64,000 nucleotides of DNA from Phoronis australis. Its lineage: Eukaryota; Phoronida; Phoronidae. A program made the translations under genes and the position numbers. Location: NCBI GenBank assembly GCA_002633005.1, contig NMRA01000251.1, forward strand, positions 446,636-510,635. Direction: 5' to 3'. Positions 1 to 11,870 of this stretch are shown here, in pieces (within the stretch, counting starts at the first letter, position 1; each line of letters starts with the position of its first letter). The notes beneath the pieces are model-generated. The model saw nothing but the letters and a program-made list of their open reading frames with translations. It did no database searches and was not told the DNA's origin.

Positions 1-20
1 CTACGCGTTCCGAGTACGAG
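1..20 (+). CDS. Possible end of an exon of an upstream gene (FnIII-like)
   Basis: The first 20 bases are followed at once by a good splice donor (AG|GTAAGA at 20/21). In one frame they read YAFRVR, which resembles the Y-x-F-R-V-x-A stretch near the end of fibronectin type III domains. Twenty bases are far too few to identify a gene, so this is only a hint that a plus-strand gene enters the window from the left. The sequence directly after the donor is repeat. Confidence 0.22.
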
Positions 21-23
21 GTA

Positions 24-185
24 AGATTAACCGCCCAGGGCGGTTGCCTGTCGTAATAAGCGCCCATGTTCGGTTAACCGCCCACCCTGGATTTCTTGAA
101 ATTTCACGTTTAAGCGCCCATGTCTGGTTAACCGCCCACCCCCGATTTTTTGAGTTTGCCAATTTAACCGCCCAGGGCGTTAACC
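24..185. repeat. Dispersed CGCCC-rich repeat, copy 1
   Basis: Short alternating blocks of TTAACCGCCCA and AAGCGCCCATG separated by T-rich stretches, with a period of about 40-50 bp. The same block pair recurs at 10845-10900, 19015-19190 and 21835-21975, so it is a dispersed element with internal tandem structure. Confidence 0.6.
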
Positions 186-901
186 CGAACGATTACGGTA
201 AATGCCAAATATATGTATAAAATCGTTACTATGATCTTGATTTTTTGGCATTTTTTCGTGTGACTTGTGACAAGCACGGCACCTTCTTTCATTTGGTCAC
301 TTTCCCTCCAATAAATAAAAATGTGGTCCAAGTATCGAAAAACCCAGGCAGCAGTTATGGTGGACTTCAAATTTGCAAATTTCGTAAAAACTGACCAACA
401 CGTTGTGGAAAAATAAGCCCGAGAATCTTGACCCTATCGTGAAATCATTAGCCAAGAAAAACGGTTTTGAAGTTAAGCAGGCGTCGCTTGCCACTTGCAT
501 CAAAGTTCGTTCAGAATGCGCGGTAATAATGTTCTGATTTCTGTTAATGTTATAGAAATAAAGATGATGTTTACTTTATGGTTAGAAAATATGACATACC
601 TGTTTGTATACAGTGTAATTTCAATCATTTTTGCAAACTTGTGAATCACCACATAAGACCACAACAAATATGGCTGACACGTGGGCAGAGGCTCTTCTGG
701 GGAAGGCAAGTCCACACGCTGTCCATTCCGAACTGTGGCCTCAAACGTTTCCCTGTTGTAAGGTATAGGTGCTGTGGTATTGTCAGTGATGTTTTTTGCA
801 GTTTTCATAAAATAAAAGTTTATTGTATTCTCATTGACATCTTGTGATTTCTTCAGAGTTGCAAAAGGTTGACAAAACAGTTTTGGAAAAAGGCAGCACA
901 C
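164..901 (-). other. Unrecognised minus-strand open frames, possibly a degraded gene or mobile element
   Basis: The minus strand has a 133-residue open frame (901-500), followed by two shorter overlapping ones (503-297 and 370-164). The middle of the first frame (around 700-800) reads like real protein, with a stretch PYNRETFEATVRNGQR followed by a Pro/Glu-rich segment. I cannot assign it to a family. It could be an exon of an unknown gene or a decayed mobile-element gene; no clean splice pair was identified around it. Confidence 0.25.
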
Positions 902-2702
902 ATTGGATACAGCGTACTTTTGAGTTTACTAAACAGGAATTAGCGCACGACTTCCATTAATGCTGCCGCATACTGAAAACAAACTTGCTCTTTTTATTAG
1001 CGAGAACATTTTGTGTATTTACGGGTTATTTGCTGAATAATGCCTCCCACTCCCCAGCATATCTGAACCCTACTCTATTGTTTGAAGTTGAACTTTAAAG
1101 CAATAGTGATAAATCGCAACAGAAAAGGCCTAATATTTGTGAGGCACACTCGTGAAACTTGTACATGCGAATAACATCACAGTCTGATACAAATTATTAT
1201 TTCTCACGGTGGGTTTATCGACGTTGTCACTAAAATGGAAGGATGAGGACGGAGAAAAAACAAAATAACTGCTCGCCACCAAGTTAGCTTGGTAAAAAGG
1301 AATTCCTGAATGTTCCAGTGGGTTTTTGCTTGTACAGATTTTTAACATATTTTATTTTTCACAAAACAGCCAAAATACCAGGGCGGTAATAGAAAGATGT
1401 AAGTGGGAATTATTTTTCCAGAAATTTTTTTTTACAAAATCAGGACGACAAATCGTTAACTTACTTGGTAAGTTTTAAAAGAAATTGCCTGGGGTGAGTG
1501 TTTGGAGCACATGACCCAAGACTGTCATGGTTCCAGGAATGGGAGCACATCCATTCAGTTGGTTATGAATAGCAAAAAATACGCCATTTCATCACAAGGT
1601 AGGGCCAAATTTAATCTCTGAACAACGACTAATCTCGTAGTAGACTAGCACCACTTCTATAAAAATCTATGGAGTAGGCCTATATAATTTAATAAAAAAT
1701 CAGTTGATTAGTTTTAAAAATTTCAGTTGATCCATTCTTGTTGTTTTATTTACTTATATATAATAAACAGGAAAGGTAGAATATAATGTTATCGTGTACA
1801 AAAAGTTATGACATCCAGCACAAAAAGCATCCCTCTTTACTGCACCTCACGACATACCCGTAAACCACAAATGCTAAACCATGCAGTTACTCAGACACGC
1901 GGAATTTGTTGTAAATGATGTCTTTCTCAATACTACATGGCAGAAAATAATTGAAATCTCAATGCAAATTGAGAGACAAAATGGTCAACACATACATAAT
2001 AGGACCTCAATGTATTCTAATTGCGAGGTCAGCTATGATTAAAATCTCACCTGATCATTAAATTAGATTTGATTATAAAATTTAATTAGTTATAACAGGG
2101 ATATTTTGAAGTTAATCAGTCATTTCCATGGTTTTCATGTTAACGGCATGAGGGAAAGTCCCTTGAACAAGATTTAAAAAAAAAACAATTGGGCAACGAA
2201 TGACTTTCCAGGACATTGTCATAGAAATATTAATTTTAATTGGTAAATCTGACAATAGTTTACAAGGATATGGTCCCAGTTGGTTACTAGTAGCTCAAAA
2301 GGAAAACGCCAAATAGACATTAAACTGTTCAAAGAAAAATTATATAGTAATAAATGACTCAGGGAAATTTCCTGAAATAATGAATGCATAAAAGACAATA
2401 GGCATTCAAAGACTGAAAATGTCTGGATAGCCTTTAGAAAGTTATCAAAAGAATTCCACGCTTCAATTTACCTGGGCACAAGTTAAATATGATTATAAAG
2501 CTTAAACAAACAAAACGATATGTACCCTTTTCAGTTACTGATAAAAGAACATGTGACGTAGCAAAAATTCCTGGCTGTAAAATCAAGACAGTCTCAGCGT
2601 GTCAGCTTCCATAGGTGCTGAGAAAAAGATAGGGGGGGAATACTTGGGGCAAAATGTAACAAACGACTCAGAAATCTCACGTGGAGACCACTAGGTGACA
2701 AC
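902..2702. other. Intergenic, upstream of CARD gene A
   Basis: AT-rich non-coding sequence with no exon I can support. It contains one dispersed repeat fragment (1626-1730). Any promoter for the gene starting at 2703 should lie here, but I see no convincing TATA or initiator element. Confidence 0.5.
1626..1730 (+). repeat. Dispersed repeat fragment, partner inverted at 19340-19439
   Basis: The block from ACTAATCTCGTAGTAG through the T-rich region after GGAGTAGGCCTA matches the reverse complement of 19340-19439 with scattered differences. It is an interspersed repeat of unknown class. Confidence 0.6.
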
Positions 2703-2849
2703 ATGCCTCGGCAGATGACAAGACGGCACCAACAAGTACTAAACAAGCACATGACATTCCTGCAAGAGAATGTGATCCTTGTTGGAACTTTCTACGGCAG
2801 TCTGGTGGAGAAGGAGGTCCTTAGTGATGAAATGATTGAGAAGATTAAG
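2703..2849 (+). CDS. Gene A exon 1: first half of CARD
   Basis: It codes for 49 residues starting MPRQMTRRHQ and ending EMIEKIK, followed by donor GTAGGA (phase 0). It aligns by length and hydrophobic pattern with gene B exon 1. Confidence 0.78.
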
Positions 2850-5800
2850 GTAGGATAGATAATGGTGTACACGAAGGAGTGACTAGGGAACATACAGTGA
2901 AAGGGACTTACACCGTGTAAACTGTTAAAATGGTCATTTTTATTACTTTTCAGTAACTCTCTTGTTGCTACAAAAGTTCAACCTGTTTCCAGGTATTGTC
3001 ATGTTGAGTTGCACTGTACACAATTTGGGAAAGGAAGAAAATGGTTCTATTAGTGTTTCTTGTTGAGAAACTTCAAGCGTGAAAGTAAAATTCAACTCGT
3101 GTACCTTATTGTGTTCCAAAATAAAACAACTTTACTATCTGGATACAGTCACATAGACACAAGATGAAGATTCTTGGGAATGTAGTACTGTAGAGTGTAA
3201 GGAATGATGGCAAGCAGCAATCTAAACATTTAAAGTTAAAATTAAAATCATGCAATTATAATAAATAATTATTGTGAACACTAAGCCACACCAGCTTGCC
3301 AAGTGTTTTAGTTAGACCAGACAATCAGACAGCCTGAAAGAACCAATAAGTAAATTAGAAAACAATAAAACAAAATACTGATGCAACACAAAACAGTACA
3401 GGTACTAAATCTTGCCTTGTCACACTGTAGAAATAAACATGAAGGTGTCTAATCCCAGCAAACAAAGTGAATATCCATGTAAGATGAACTATAACAAATA
3501 TTTGTACAATAAAGTTGTTGACTTTGCAATAGATTTATGGAAGACTTGACCTTCAGTTGCACAATGTTGCACCCCACCATTGTGTCTATTTAAATATAAA
3601 TCACACTGATCCAGCAATGGTACTTTGTTAGCATAGAAATCTAGGTGTAAAAGGATTTGTGATGAACTAAAAATGTAGTTTCTCACACATCAGCAGAAAA
3701 CGATTTGCTTGTAAACTGACTTAAAATCACTTTCAGCTCATAAGAAGAAAAATGTCTATAGTATTTCATGAATATGTTTTACATTCTGAACTATTTTTGA
3801 AACTTAACAGCATCACTTAATGGGTCCACCCAGATGAATCAGAACAAAACATGACTCCATTGTGACCCTTGGCCTTCTTAGAAGACACCGGCATGACTTC
3901 TGAGAGCAAATGATAAGGAATAGCCTATCGTTCCAAGTTAACACTTAGGGTGCCTAGATGTTAGACGACTAAAAAATCAGGGGATGGAGTTGAAGCCAAG
4001 CATGCACATTTAAAAACAAAATTTTTAAGTAGAAGGTGGGAGTAGGTGGGCCCAAATGGTCTACTCTCCAGCACTCATTAGTTATTTAGTATTCAGTATT
4101 ATTACTAATTCATCAGATACAGAGGTCTTTACCCGTATTTCCCAACTATTTTAGGCTGAGAAAACCACAAGTGACAAGATCCTAAGGCTAATCACTCTCC
4201 TCAAGTCATGTGGACCAGATGCATTTGACAAGTTTGTAGCCACTTGTGAGAGCACGGGTCAGACACACATCTCAGAGACGCTGCAGACCGCCGACATTGA
4301 ATCACTCGAAGGTAAGCATGTGAGAGACACGTTGTCATGATTTGCTCAACATTGCATGAACTTGCCTACAAATCATTTTATGACAATTACATATGAGGGG
4401 GCACATAGTACTACCAGATGTAAAATGCCTTATTACTGACGTGAAGCCAATGCCATTGTTTAAAGACAATAAATATGCCTAATGGTTGTATTCAACTGTT
4501 CTCAATTAACTAGGCCCTAGTATGGTTGTATTCACTGGCAGTTTGCCATCGCATTTCATGCAACAAGCTTCGAGACCAGATAATTTTACACAAATACATG
4601 AATAATGCGATAATTCATTAGTAATACTTGTGTATCAGATAAACAAGTTTTCCGAACTTATTTCAAAGCAAAAACAAACAAACACATTTAGATGACAATT
4701 GTATAGACACAGGATCTCTTCATCATCACAAGTATTCCATTGATGGCATACTTTTGAAGATGAACAGTGTCGTTAATTTTTCAATATGCAATAATAGAAT
4801 TAACAGATATTGATCCACTGTAACATATATGGAACTTGAACAACATCTTATCATATTTTGCAACACACATAGATCCATTGTCACATGTGGATCCTAATCA
4901 ACGTCTTGTCTTATTTTCCCCAGACGTTCCCTATGACAAATCTCGACAAGTGGAAGAAGTGATTGAGAAGACCCTTGGACAGAGAGTGATGAAGACCATT
5001 GGAATGCAGCAGATATCAGAGCTGGTGAAACATCTTGTACTGAAGGCCGACTTTGAAAAGGAGAGGGAGGAAAATAGGTAGCTCATCGCAACAATACGTG
5101 AAATAATAATATCAATAAGTTTTAAAAGCTTTCATGCTTGGATAAAATTCCCTGTAACAGCCTACAGCGAAGTTAGACTTGACTCATTCGTTGAAGTGAA
5201 AGTAGAAGCTACATCCTTGATTGGTGCATTGTGAAAACAATAAACAGAAGGGATTGCAAATTGTAGAGGTTTCTGGGATCGCTTGGGGTTCAAATAATAT
5301 CCCTAAATTTCCAACGGATATGTGGATTTGTGCAAACACTGATGGTCTTTTCTTCTTCTGTTCTATCCAAATCACTACGACCAAAAGTCAACTTTTTAAA
5401 CTCTTCATTGAATTCTCAACATCATAGAAAATAAACAGGAACTTTTTTAACACAGAATTCAGAATTTAAGGACTACGACACACAAATGATTTTCAATAAA
5501 ATAAGGAATCAGTTTTCAGATATATTATCAGAAAATGTTATCAGCAAAACAGGTTTTGATAGAGCTAGCATGCTATAAAAAATAATATTAGTCCGCAAAT
5601 ACACAGAAGATTCAGGGAAAGTTATGGAGTTCTGCGAGAGTAAACTACATTTTGAACATTTATTGTTATTGAAAATAAAGAAGGAACTTCTCAAGGAAGG
5701 TCCCTAATTTAAGGACTCAAGGCAAAAATTCTTCAGTTTGGGGCACAATAAGGTACACAGGTGAAATTTTATTTTTCTAAATTTCTCAACAAAAAGTAAC

Positions 5801-7456
5801 TTTACCTGTAGCAAGGTTTGTATGGCTTAGCTTTTAACAAATAACAATTGATAAAATATTGACCATATGCAACAATGTGGTATGTCTTGGATAAATACAA
5901 AACATGACAATTTAAACTCTCAAATTTGTCCCAAACTGAAGATTTTTTACTGTAATCCCGAAATATTTTCATTGAGAATAAGTGATTTTTCAGATATATT
6001 AGGACATGTCATAAGTAAAATAGCTCACAATAAAGATAAGGTGACAGAAAAATACAATACCATGTATTAGAGAATAGACAAATTGTACAAATGCTTTGAA
6101 AATTCTTAAGTTAAAGTCTCCATGAGGAGCCACTGTCCCTTATAAAAAGAATAACTAATTCTCAAATTTCGTTTCAGAATCCTGGCACAAGAAATCAAAG
6201 AAAACCTGGAAGATGTGGAAAAGCACAAGATAGAGTTGAAAGATGCCAACAGCAAATTGAAAAATGTTTTACGCTTGAATAAAAACCAAAAGGAGGAGAT
6301 AAACAAATACAAAGACCAGCTAGAAGACCTGTTGATGAAGAGAGAGGAGCCAGTGCCACCTATTGAGACAATGGAAACTAATGATGTGGGAAATACAAGC
6401 AAACTGGAGGAGGAACTGACAACAAAGAACCAACAAATCCAAGAGCTTGAAGACAGGCTGCAAAGTCAAGGCCAGGAGTTCTATGTCATGAAAGGCAAGC
6501 TACTCACTCAGATATCTGAAAGGAACCAGGCCATAGAGCAAGTCAATAAGCAGATGGCATATTTATGCGTGACTGAGACCCCAGGTGATGGTTGCCACGA
6601 CAACAACAACAACAAGAAAAGGAAAGAAGAGAGTAGACAGGTGATGCTTCTTCAAATGAATGTTGACTTCGTGATGAAGAAAATTGAGCGTATACAACGG
6701 GATTTGTTGAAGGCTAACGCAGATATTATCAACCTTCGTGAAGATGAAAAGAATTGTCTCCAATTACTCCACGTTGAACCAACGAAAGAACAAAATACAA
6801 CACTATTGGCTTATCTCAAAAGCTTCCTGTCGGAGAACGAATTGGAACTAGAAAGACAGCGCATACACATTGAAGATCTAAAAGAAAAGCTTATCAGTGC
6901 ACGGAAAACCAAGTCTCTTCTACAGAGAGAGCTGGAGACAATAAAATTTGATAAAGCGCTCATGAAACGTAACCTGCAGTTCCTAAAAGAACAAATGACC
7001 AAGCTGACCAATCCATCCAGCGGAAGTCCAACGACACATCGTAGCCACAGTGGCGGCAGCAACCGAACAGACGACAGCATGGTATCACTACCAAGTCTTC
7101 CAGGAGCTCAACGTCACTACCGTCATCCGGCACTACGTCGGACTGAGACAGAACCGGGAGAGTTAACACAGGGTATCCGCGGCACCTCACTAAAGAGGAA
7201 AGTACGCCATCTATCTATCAACGACTCACTTTTCCCGCTACAACAGCGAACAGTGTGTGTTATGTGTCAGTCTGCCTTCAAGATGGAGGACAATCATGAC
7301 AGCGCCTGCCGTTTTCATGACAACGTTTATGTTAAACAGGAGAGTGATAAAACAGCACGGTGGCAGTGCTGTTTCAAGACGTCGCCAAAAGCAACAGGCT
7401 GCCAAGTGGGCAGGCATCGGCTACGACAAGCCAGAAGCTTGGAAATAAACACATGA
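2703..7456 (+). CDS. CARD / coiled-coil protein with C-terminal CHORD-like zinc motif (gene A)
   Basis: Four exons (2703-2849, 4155-4311, 4924-5077, 6178-7456) join in frame through GT-AG introns of phase 0, 1 and 2 to give 578 residues. Residues ~8-95 form a death-fold domain of the CARD type: a run of amphipathic helices ending in SCGPDAFDKFVATC and STGQTHISETL, the pattern seen in caspase and adaptor CARDs. Residues ~105-240 and ~305-440 are rich in E, K, Q and L with heptad spacing and should form coiled coil. Residues ~445-505 are Ser/Thr/Arg-rich and probably disordered. Residues 513-566 carry C-x2-C-x13-C-x2-H-x14-W-x-CC-x9-C-x4-H, resembling a shortened CHORD zinc domain. The architecture recalls CARD9/10/11/14 and BCL10-type scaffolds, but the zinc end is not known from those. 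The likely role is a cytoplasmic adaptor that oligomerises through the CARD and coiled coil; this is inferred. The start is the first ATG of the open exon and matches the length of gene B's first CARD exon. Confidence 0.82.
4155..4311 (+). CDS. Gene A exon 2: second half of CARD
   Basis: Acceptor TTTTAG precedes GCTGAG; donor GTAAGC follows (phase 1). It contains LLKSCGPDAFDKF and TGQTHISETL, the most diagnostic CARD segment in the gene. Confidence 0.85.
4924..5077 (+). CDS. Gene A exon 3: helical linker after the CARD
   Basis: Acceptor CCCCAG, donor GTAGCT (phase 2). It codes for a charged helical segment ending HLVLKADFEKEREENR, which is nearly the same as the end of the matching exon of gene B (HLALKADLNKEKEEN). 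Confidence 0.85.
5722..5950. mobile_element. MITE-like element, family TTCAGTTTGGG, copy 1
   Basis: It starts near AAATTCTTCAGTTTGGGGC and ends GTCCCAAACTGAAGATTTTT, which are inverted repeats of each other. A second copy sits at 7835-8077. It lies in intron 3 of gene A and has no coding capacity. Confidence 0.55.
6178..7456 (+). CDS. Gene A exon 4: coiled coil, disordered linker, zinc motif
   Basis: A single large terminal exon of 425 residues after acceptor GTTTCAG. A short Asn/Lys run (around 6600-6630) interrupts the coiled coil. Stop codon TGA at 7454-7456. Confidence 0.88.
7256..7417 (+). other. CHORD-like Cys/His zinc-binding motif in gene A
   Basis: Residues C513, C516, C530, H533, W548, C550, C551, C561 and H566, with the flanking words HDSACRFH, WQCC and GCQVGRHR. 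CHORD domains (RAR1, CHORDC1/morgana) share the order Cys pair, C-x2-H, W-x-CC, GC-x2-G-x-H. Here the segment between the CC pair and the final GC is shorter than in classic CHORDs and the first Cys spacing differs, so it is a relative or look-alike rather than a textbook CHORD. Confidence 0.6.
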
Positions 7457-7659
7457 ATAGCTGACCAGATCAATGGGAAAATGGCCGACTTTATATCTTA
7501 GTGCTAGTCAGATTTATTTATACTTTTACATTATTTATTCTTAAAATATGCCAAAAAAATATGGTTTTTGGCTTTTAAAAGTTTGCAATGTTCAAACTAT
7601 TTACACCGTGAGTGCTGTATATTGTGCTAAGTGAAGACCAAGTTTTGTGCTATGTAAAT

Positions 7660-7665
7660 AATAAA
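7660..7665 (+). promoter_or_regulatory. Candidate polyadenylation signal of gene A
   Basis: AATAAA lies 204 bases after the stop codon, in AT-rich sequence. It is the first canonical signal downstream of gene A. Confidence 0.4.
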
Positions 7666-7834
7666 ACGAGTGCCAAAGTTAAGTCTAACCCAATAAGTGT
7701 TATTAAATTATTGCAACTTTTTTGTCACAAAACTAATGTGACGAGAAGCCAAATCAGACTTCGAGAAAGAAATCTGCATTAAAAATATACACTACAAATT
7801 TACCAAAATAGTGTTTCTTGACATCCATGTATGG

Positions 7835-8077
7835 TATAAGTTCTTCAGTTTGGGACACAATATGGCAGACAGGTGAAATTGCATTTTGTCAAATATATCA
7901 ACAAAAATGAGTTTTATAAAGGAAAACTTAGTTTGCTTTTAACATGATGTTTCATATGGCGTAGCTATCACCAAACAACATTTGGTAATGGTTACAGCAT
8001 TTACAACAATGTGGTAACCTTGTGAATAATACAAAATGTGCAATGACTTTTGTCCCAAATTAAAGAATTTTTACCGT
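7835..8077. mobile_element. MITE-like element, family TTCAGTTTGGG, copy 2
   Basis: It begins GTTCTTCAGTTTGGGACA and ends GTCCCAAATTAAAGAATTTT, imperfect inverted ends. The interior resembles 5722-5950 (CAGGTGAAATT, ATCAACAAAAA, ACAATGTGGTA). Confidence 0.55.
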
Positions 8078-8569
8078 GGTCGGGAAGCTTGTAGGTCCAC
8101 TATCAGTAGTTAGAGATAAAACCTTCAAATAGAGGGCACTTTAAGCAATTTCATAGTCTAGGGTATAAGTACTTTGCAGGTGTCTTGCTAAATCCAAAAC
8201 CGAATTCATGAAAAAGAGAATCGTAATAAATAAAAACAAAAATTAGTAAGCCTAAAAATGATAACTCGGGAATTCATAACTACATGTAGGTTCAAAATAA
8301 GAGAATTTGATAATAAACACTCAATATTGGTAATCAGAACTTCCCTAAACAGATGAAAGCATCGTTCAGCAAAATTCTGACCTCGCTGTGTCAAAAATGG
8401 ATTCTGTGGGTTAAGGCCGCAGTCTTACCCCCAGTTGTCATTCACTTGTCTAAAGCTCGTCAAGTTGGCAACTCGTGAAAAGAAAGAAATGGTTAAGGTC
8501 TACAGATCATTGTTCTGCTTGAAAGATTTAAGTGTAAAGTTGGGTTAATTCCTACTGATAGTCAAATTC

Positions 8570-9690
8570 CAGGTTTAGCATCCTTTTAACCAAAATAACA
8601 AATGAAGCGTTTTGCTGTTAAGGTCTCAAAAGTTATTTAGTGGCCTCCAATCTAACTGATATATCAACAAAACTAGGCTTTGTCAACCAGCAAAAAATGT
8701 TTCATGAAAGAAACAGATCAGGGAATATAAAGACATGTTTTATATTTATGTACCACTGTTTTAGGTTAACACCTTTTTAAGTCAAATTCCATGTTGAAGA
8801 AAGGCAGATTACTAGCAAAATAACCCATTGGTCGATTTTAATAAAACATTTTTGAAATGAAAACCTCACCAGTTACCTCAAAAACGCTGCTAGAAATTTG
8901 CGATCAGCTTTTCGTTTGATTTCTATGACAAATTACCTCGCAAAACGTGGGTTTTTTGTAAAAAAAAATAAAAGTTGTATTCATCTTTGTTACACTACGC
9001 AAAAACTGTGCCTTAATGTAGAAAATCCTAACAGCATTATTGAGATTGATGAATAAATATTAAGTTTGGAAAGTTTCAGCAAAATCCACCATGCCATTTT
9101 CGAGAACTCGTGTTCTCAAGTTCAAATTAAGTCGATTTGCTGAAGCCGCAAAAAAAACGATTATATGCCAAGACATGAAAATCTCAAGGCCAAGTCAAGG
9201 TTGAAGGTCTTCAGTTAATTATTCGGTGAAAACTTGTTTTTGGTCAACATAACCTATACACCCCTTATCCACGTTCATTATTTCAACATTCATGTGCAAT
9301 GTCATCTGAATTTGCAGTGTGTAATTAACTTAATTACCACAACTTTTCATTTAAACCAGGTCAATCTTGTCACAAACAGTGCCAGCATGTGAAGTGGCTC
9401 AAGCTGGGGCATTGTGGTCCAGTTTAAAGTAGGTCAACAGTTCGTTGCTAGACACCCATGGCGCTGGGAGACTGATATGAAAACCAAGTGCAAAATGGTT
9501 ACACAAATCGGGTCGGTGGTTAAAGCACGTTGTGAGCATGAGATTGAAACAGCGAAATGTCAAATTACCCGAATTAAGGAATTAGGGTGAGGATTTATCT
9601 CTTTTCACATCTTGTTGTGTTCGTGAACATTAAGTCACAGAGGCGTGAGGCAACTCGTAGCATTAGTTCTCAACAGTAAAAAAGGTTCCT
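8570..9690 (+). repeat. About 1.1-kb dispersed repeat (family R3), copy 1
   Basis: It matches 59200-60430 in the same orientation and 51120-52450 in inverse orientation; shared markers include GTGGCCTCCAATCTAACT, TTGATTTTAATRAAAC, GAAAACTTGTTTTTGGTCAA and GGTTAAAGCACGYTGTGAGC. No reading frame is conserved between copies, so it is probably a non-autonomous element. Confidence 0.6.
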
Positions 9691-10950
9691 CAACAAGATA
9701 CTTCTACATTATGTAGTCACCAATGACACCCAGACTGATAAGATGTCGGAAAATCAAAGGTCTTGCAGTCCCTTCTAAAATTTGATGCCTTCAACTAGAT
9801 CATGGATTATCTAAGTAAACATTCAAATCTATACTAGTCTAGCCTACTAGAAAGGTAAAGATAGGCCTTTTCCAGGGGCTTACCATCAGAAAATCCCTTT
9901 TAAGCACAGCACCACTGATACAAGCACATATGTAGCACTGCGGGTTAATTCCACAAAATTAGTGCTGTTAGTGGCATCATGGGAAGAAACTGGTACAGTT
10001 AACAAAAACTATTTTATCACAAGTAGCCAGGCTTAGATTAGGGATTTTCCAAAGCATAACATGGAAATAGCATTTACAAACTAACAACACCAAGACGTAG
10101 GCTTAAGGCAGGGTGGTCTCTTAGGACATCAAAGGAATTCTGGTGACAGCAACATATTAAAGAGATTTCAATAGCCTCCTTCTTACAAAGTAGTTATTCC
10201 TACCAGATTAGATTTATAGCATTAGAAACACTTAAGTCCTGTTAAGACATCAATTTATGGGCCAGCGCAACTGACATGGAGCAAATTGATCAGTGTCAAG
10301 CGGCCATTAACACACCCAACTCACTAACTATGGCAAGACGGAAGTTGTAGGTTGGAGAGTGGAATGCACATGTGCAGGTTTAAAACTGGCGGGAGTTGCA
10401 AAGACAGAGAACCCGTATGTAGGTCATTGCACAAGTACAGTAGAGATGATCCCTTCCACCTAGCCCCAGTTTCGAGTTTAGACATATAATTTGACACGGA
10501 ACAAGACGGTCACCGCGGTATCAATTTGGTCCAAGTCAGTCCTGTTTAAAGACATACTTGGGCTAGAATATCTCGTGTCAGCTGATTGCTGCCAACTATT
10601 GTAGTGTAAACGGCACTTAAGAGTAGGCTCTGCAGGTGTTCAGGCTGAGTGGGGTATAATTTGTAAATGCAAATTATGAGTTGTGTTCGTCAGGTTCAAG
10701 GTATTAAAAGTGCAAATTCTATAAGAATTTCTAGCACTACCAAAAACAGAATGCATACTGGTTTTGAGGCTAAAAACGTATCAAAGTCAGTGACTCAAAA
10801 ACGAGATTGAGGACATAAAAACATGGCAAGCCTAATGAAGTACCATATTCGCCCTAATAAGCACCCATGCCCCTATAAGTGCCCCCACGTGTTTTCAGTG
10901 TGGACTCTATCCAGCCAGTCAGCCAGCTGCCAGCCAATACTCAGCTCTAA
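9691..10950. other. Intergenic, no gene seen
   Basis: Between CARD genes A and B. Apart from a CGCCC repeat fragment near 10845-10900, I see no structure here. Confidence 0.5.
10845..10900. repeat. CGCCC-rich repeat fragment, copy 2
   Basis: TTCGCCCTAATAAGCACCCATG followed by CCCCTATAAGTGCCCCC, a degenerate version of the block at 24-185. Confidence 0.45.
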
Positions 10951-10959
10951 AAACTTGAA

Positions 10960-11870
10960 GGGTTGGTTAGTTACCGACTATAGCTGTATGAAGACTATCG
11001 TACCACTGTATGTTGAGATCCGTTAGCCCCGAAATTTCAGACAGCCGTTGACTTAACCCGGGTATAGTTGATTTATGCTCGTCACCCCATCATAAAACTT
11101 AGGCTACCTCAACATATAAAGCTAAAAGACCAGCGGGGGCGCAAGCAAAATCTGGTATTCACCGACACTCACATTGTTCGTTGCAGCCGTTTAAGTGGAA
11201 AACAATCAAATAAACGTCATTTGGTAGCATATTGCCGCCTTTTGTAATAAAGAAGTGGGTCGTCCGTTTCAAAAACAGTACGCTCATAAGACACGGCGCA
11301 CGTGCCATTTCCTAAAAATTTGAAATGTCTTTCGGGACACGATGACAGCTTCGCGGCACCAAGGTTATTCTAAAATTCGTTTTTCTGGTATAAAAATACT
11401 AAAAACTTGTAACGAAATTGAACAAGTTCCGATAATTTGTTGTAACATATAGGCAACCTAGGTACCGGCAGCGACGAACACTTGATGAAAGAATCGAGGA
11501 AAAGAAACTGGTAAATGTCAGGTGACGTAATCGCAAAAAGCCGACTCAAGAGAACACATCACAATTTTAGCAGCAGCCGATGAACGATCGCTAACTTTTC
11601 CAACACTGGTAAATACTGAAGTTAGTTCTAGGAGCCTGGTTCCTAGGTTTACTCAAGGATGAGATTAGTTTGAATGGCATTAATTTTGGGTTAGATTTTA
11701 TTTGTCCATTTTTTACCCATATCGGCTCAAACCTGTAGAACTATATTTAGTATACAGCTTTGGGCCAAGGCTTGGGTAACCCGGCGATGGTTACCATGAC
11801 CATCCCTTTAGAAGACAACTTTTTCGAAGAGTTTGAGCAATCAGGTGCCATTCAAAAAGGTATAGCAAAC
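10960..11870 (-). repeat. Dispersed ~0.8-kb repeat (family R2), copy 1, inverted
   Basis: The reverse complement matches 25260-26010 and 61150-61825 along its length. Shared markers are AGTCGGCTTTTTGCGATTACGTCA, ACAACAAATTATCGGAAC, GTCGCAAAAT-like and CAGATTTTGC words, and a closing segment with GATAGTCTTCATACAGCTA. It lies between the CARD genes. Confidence 0.65.
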
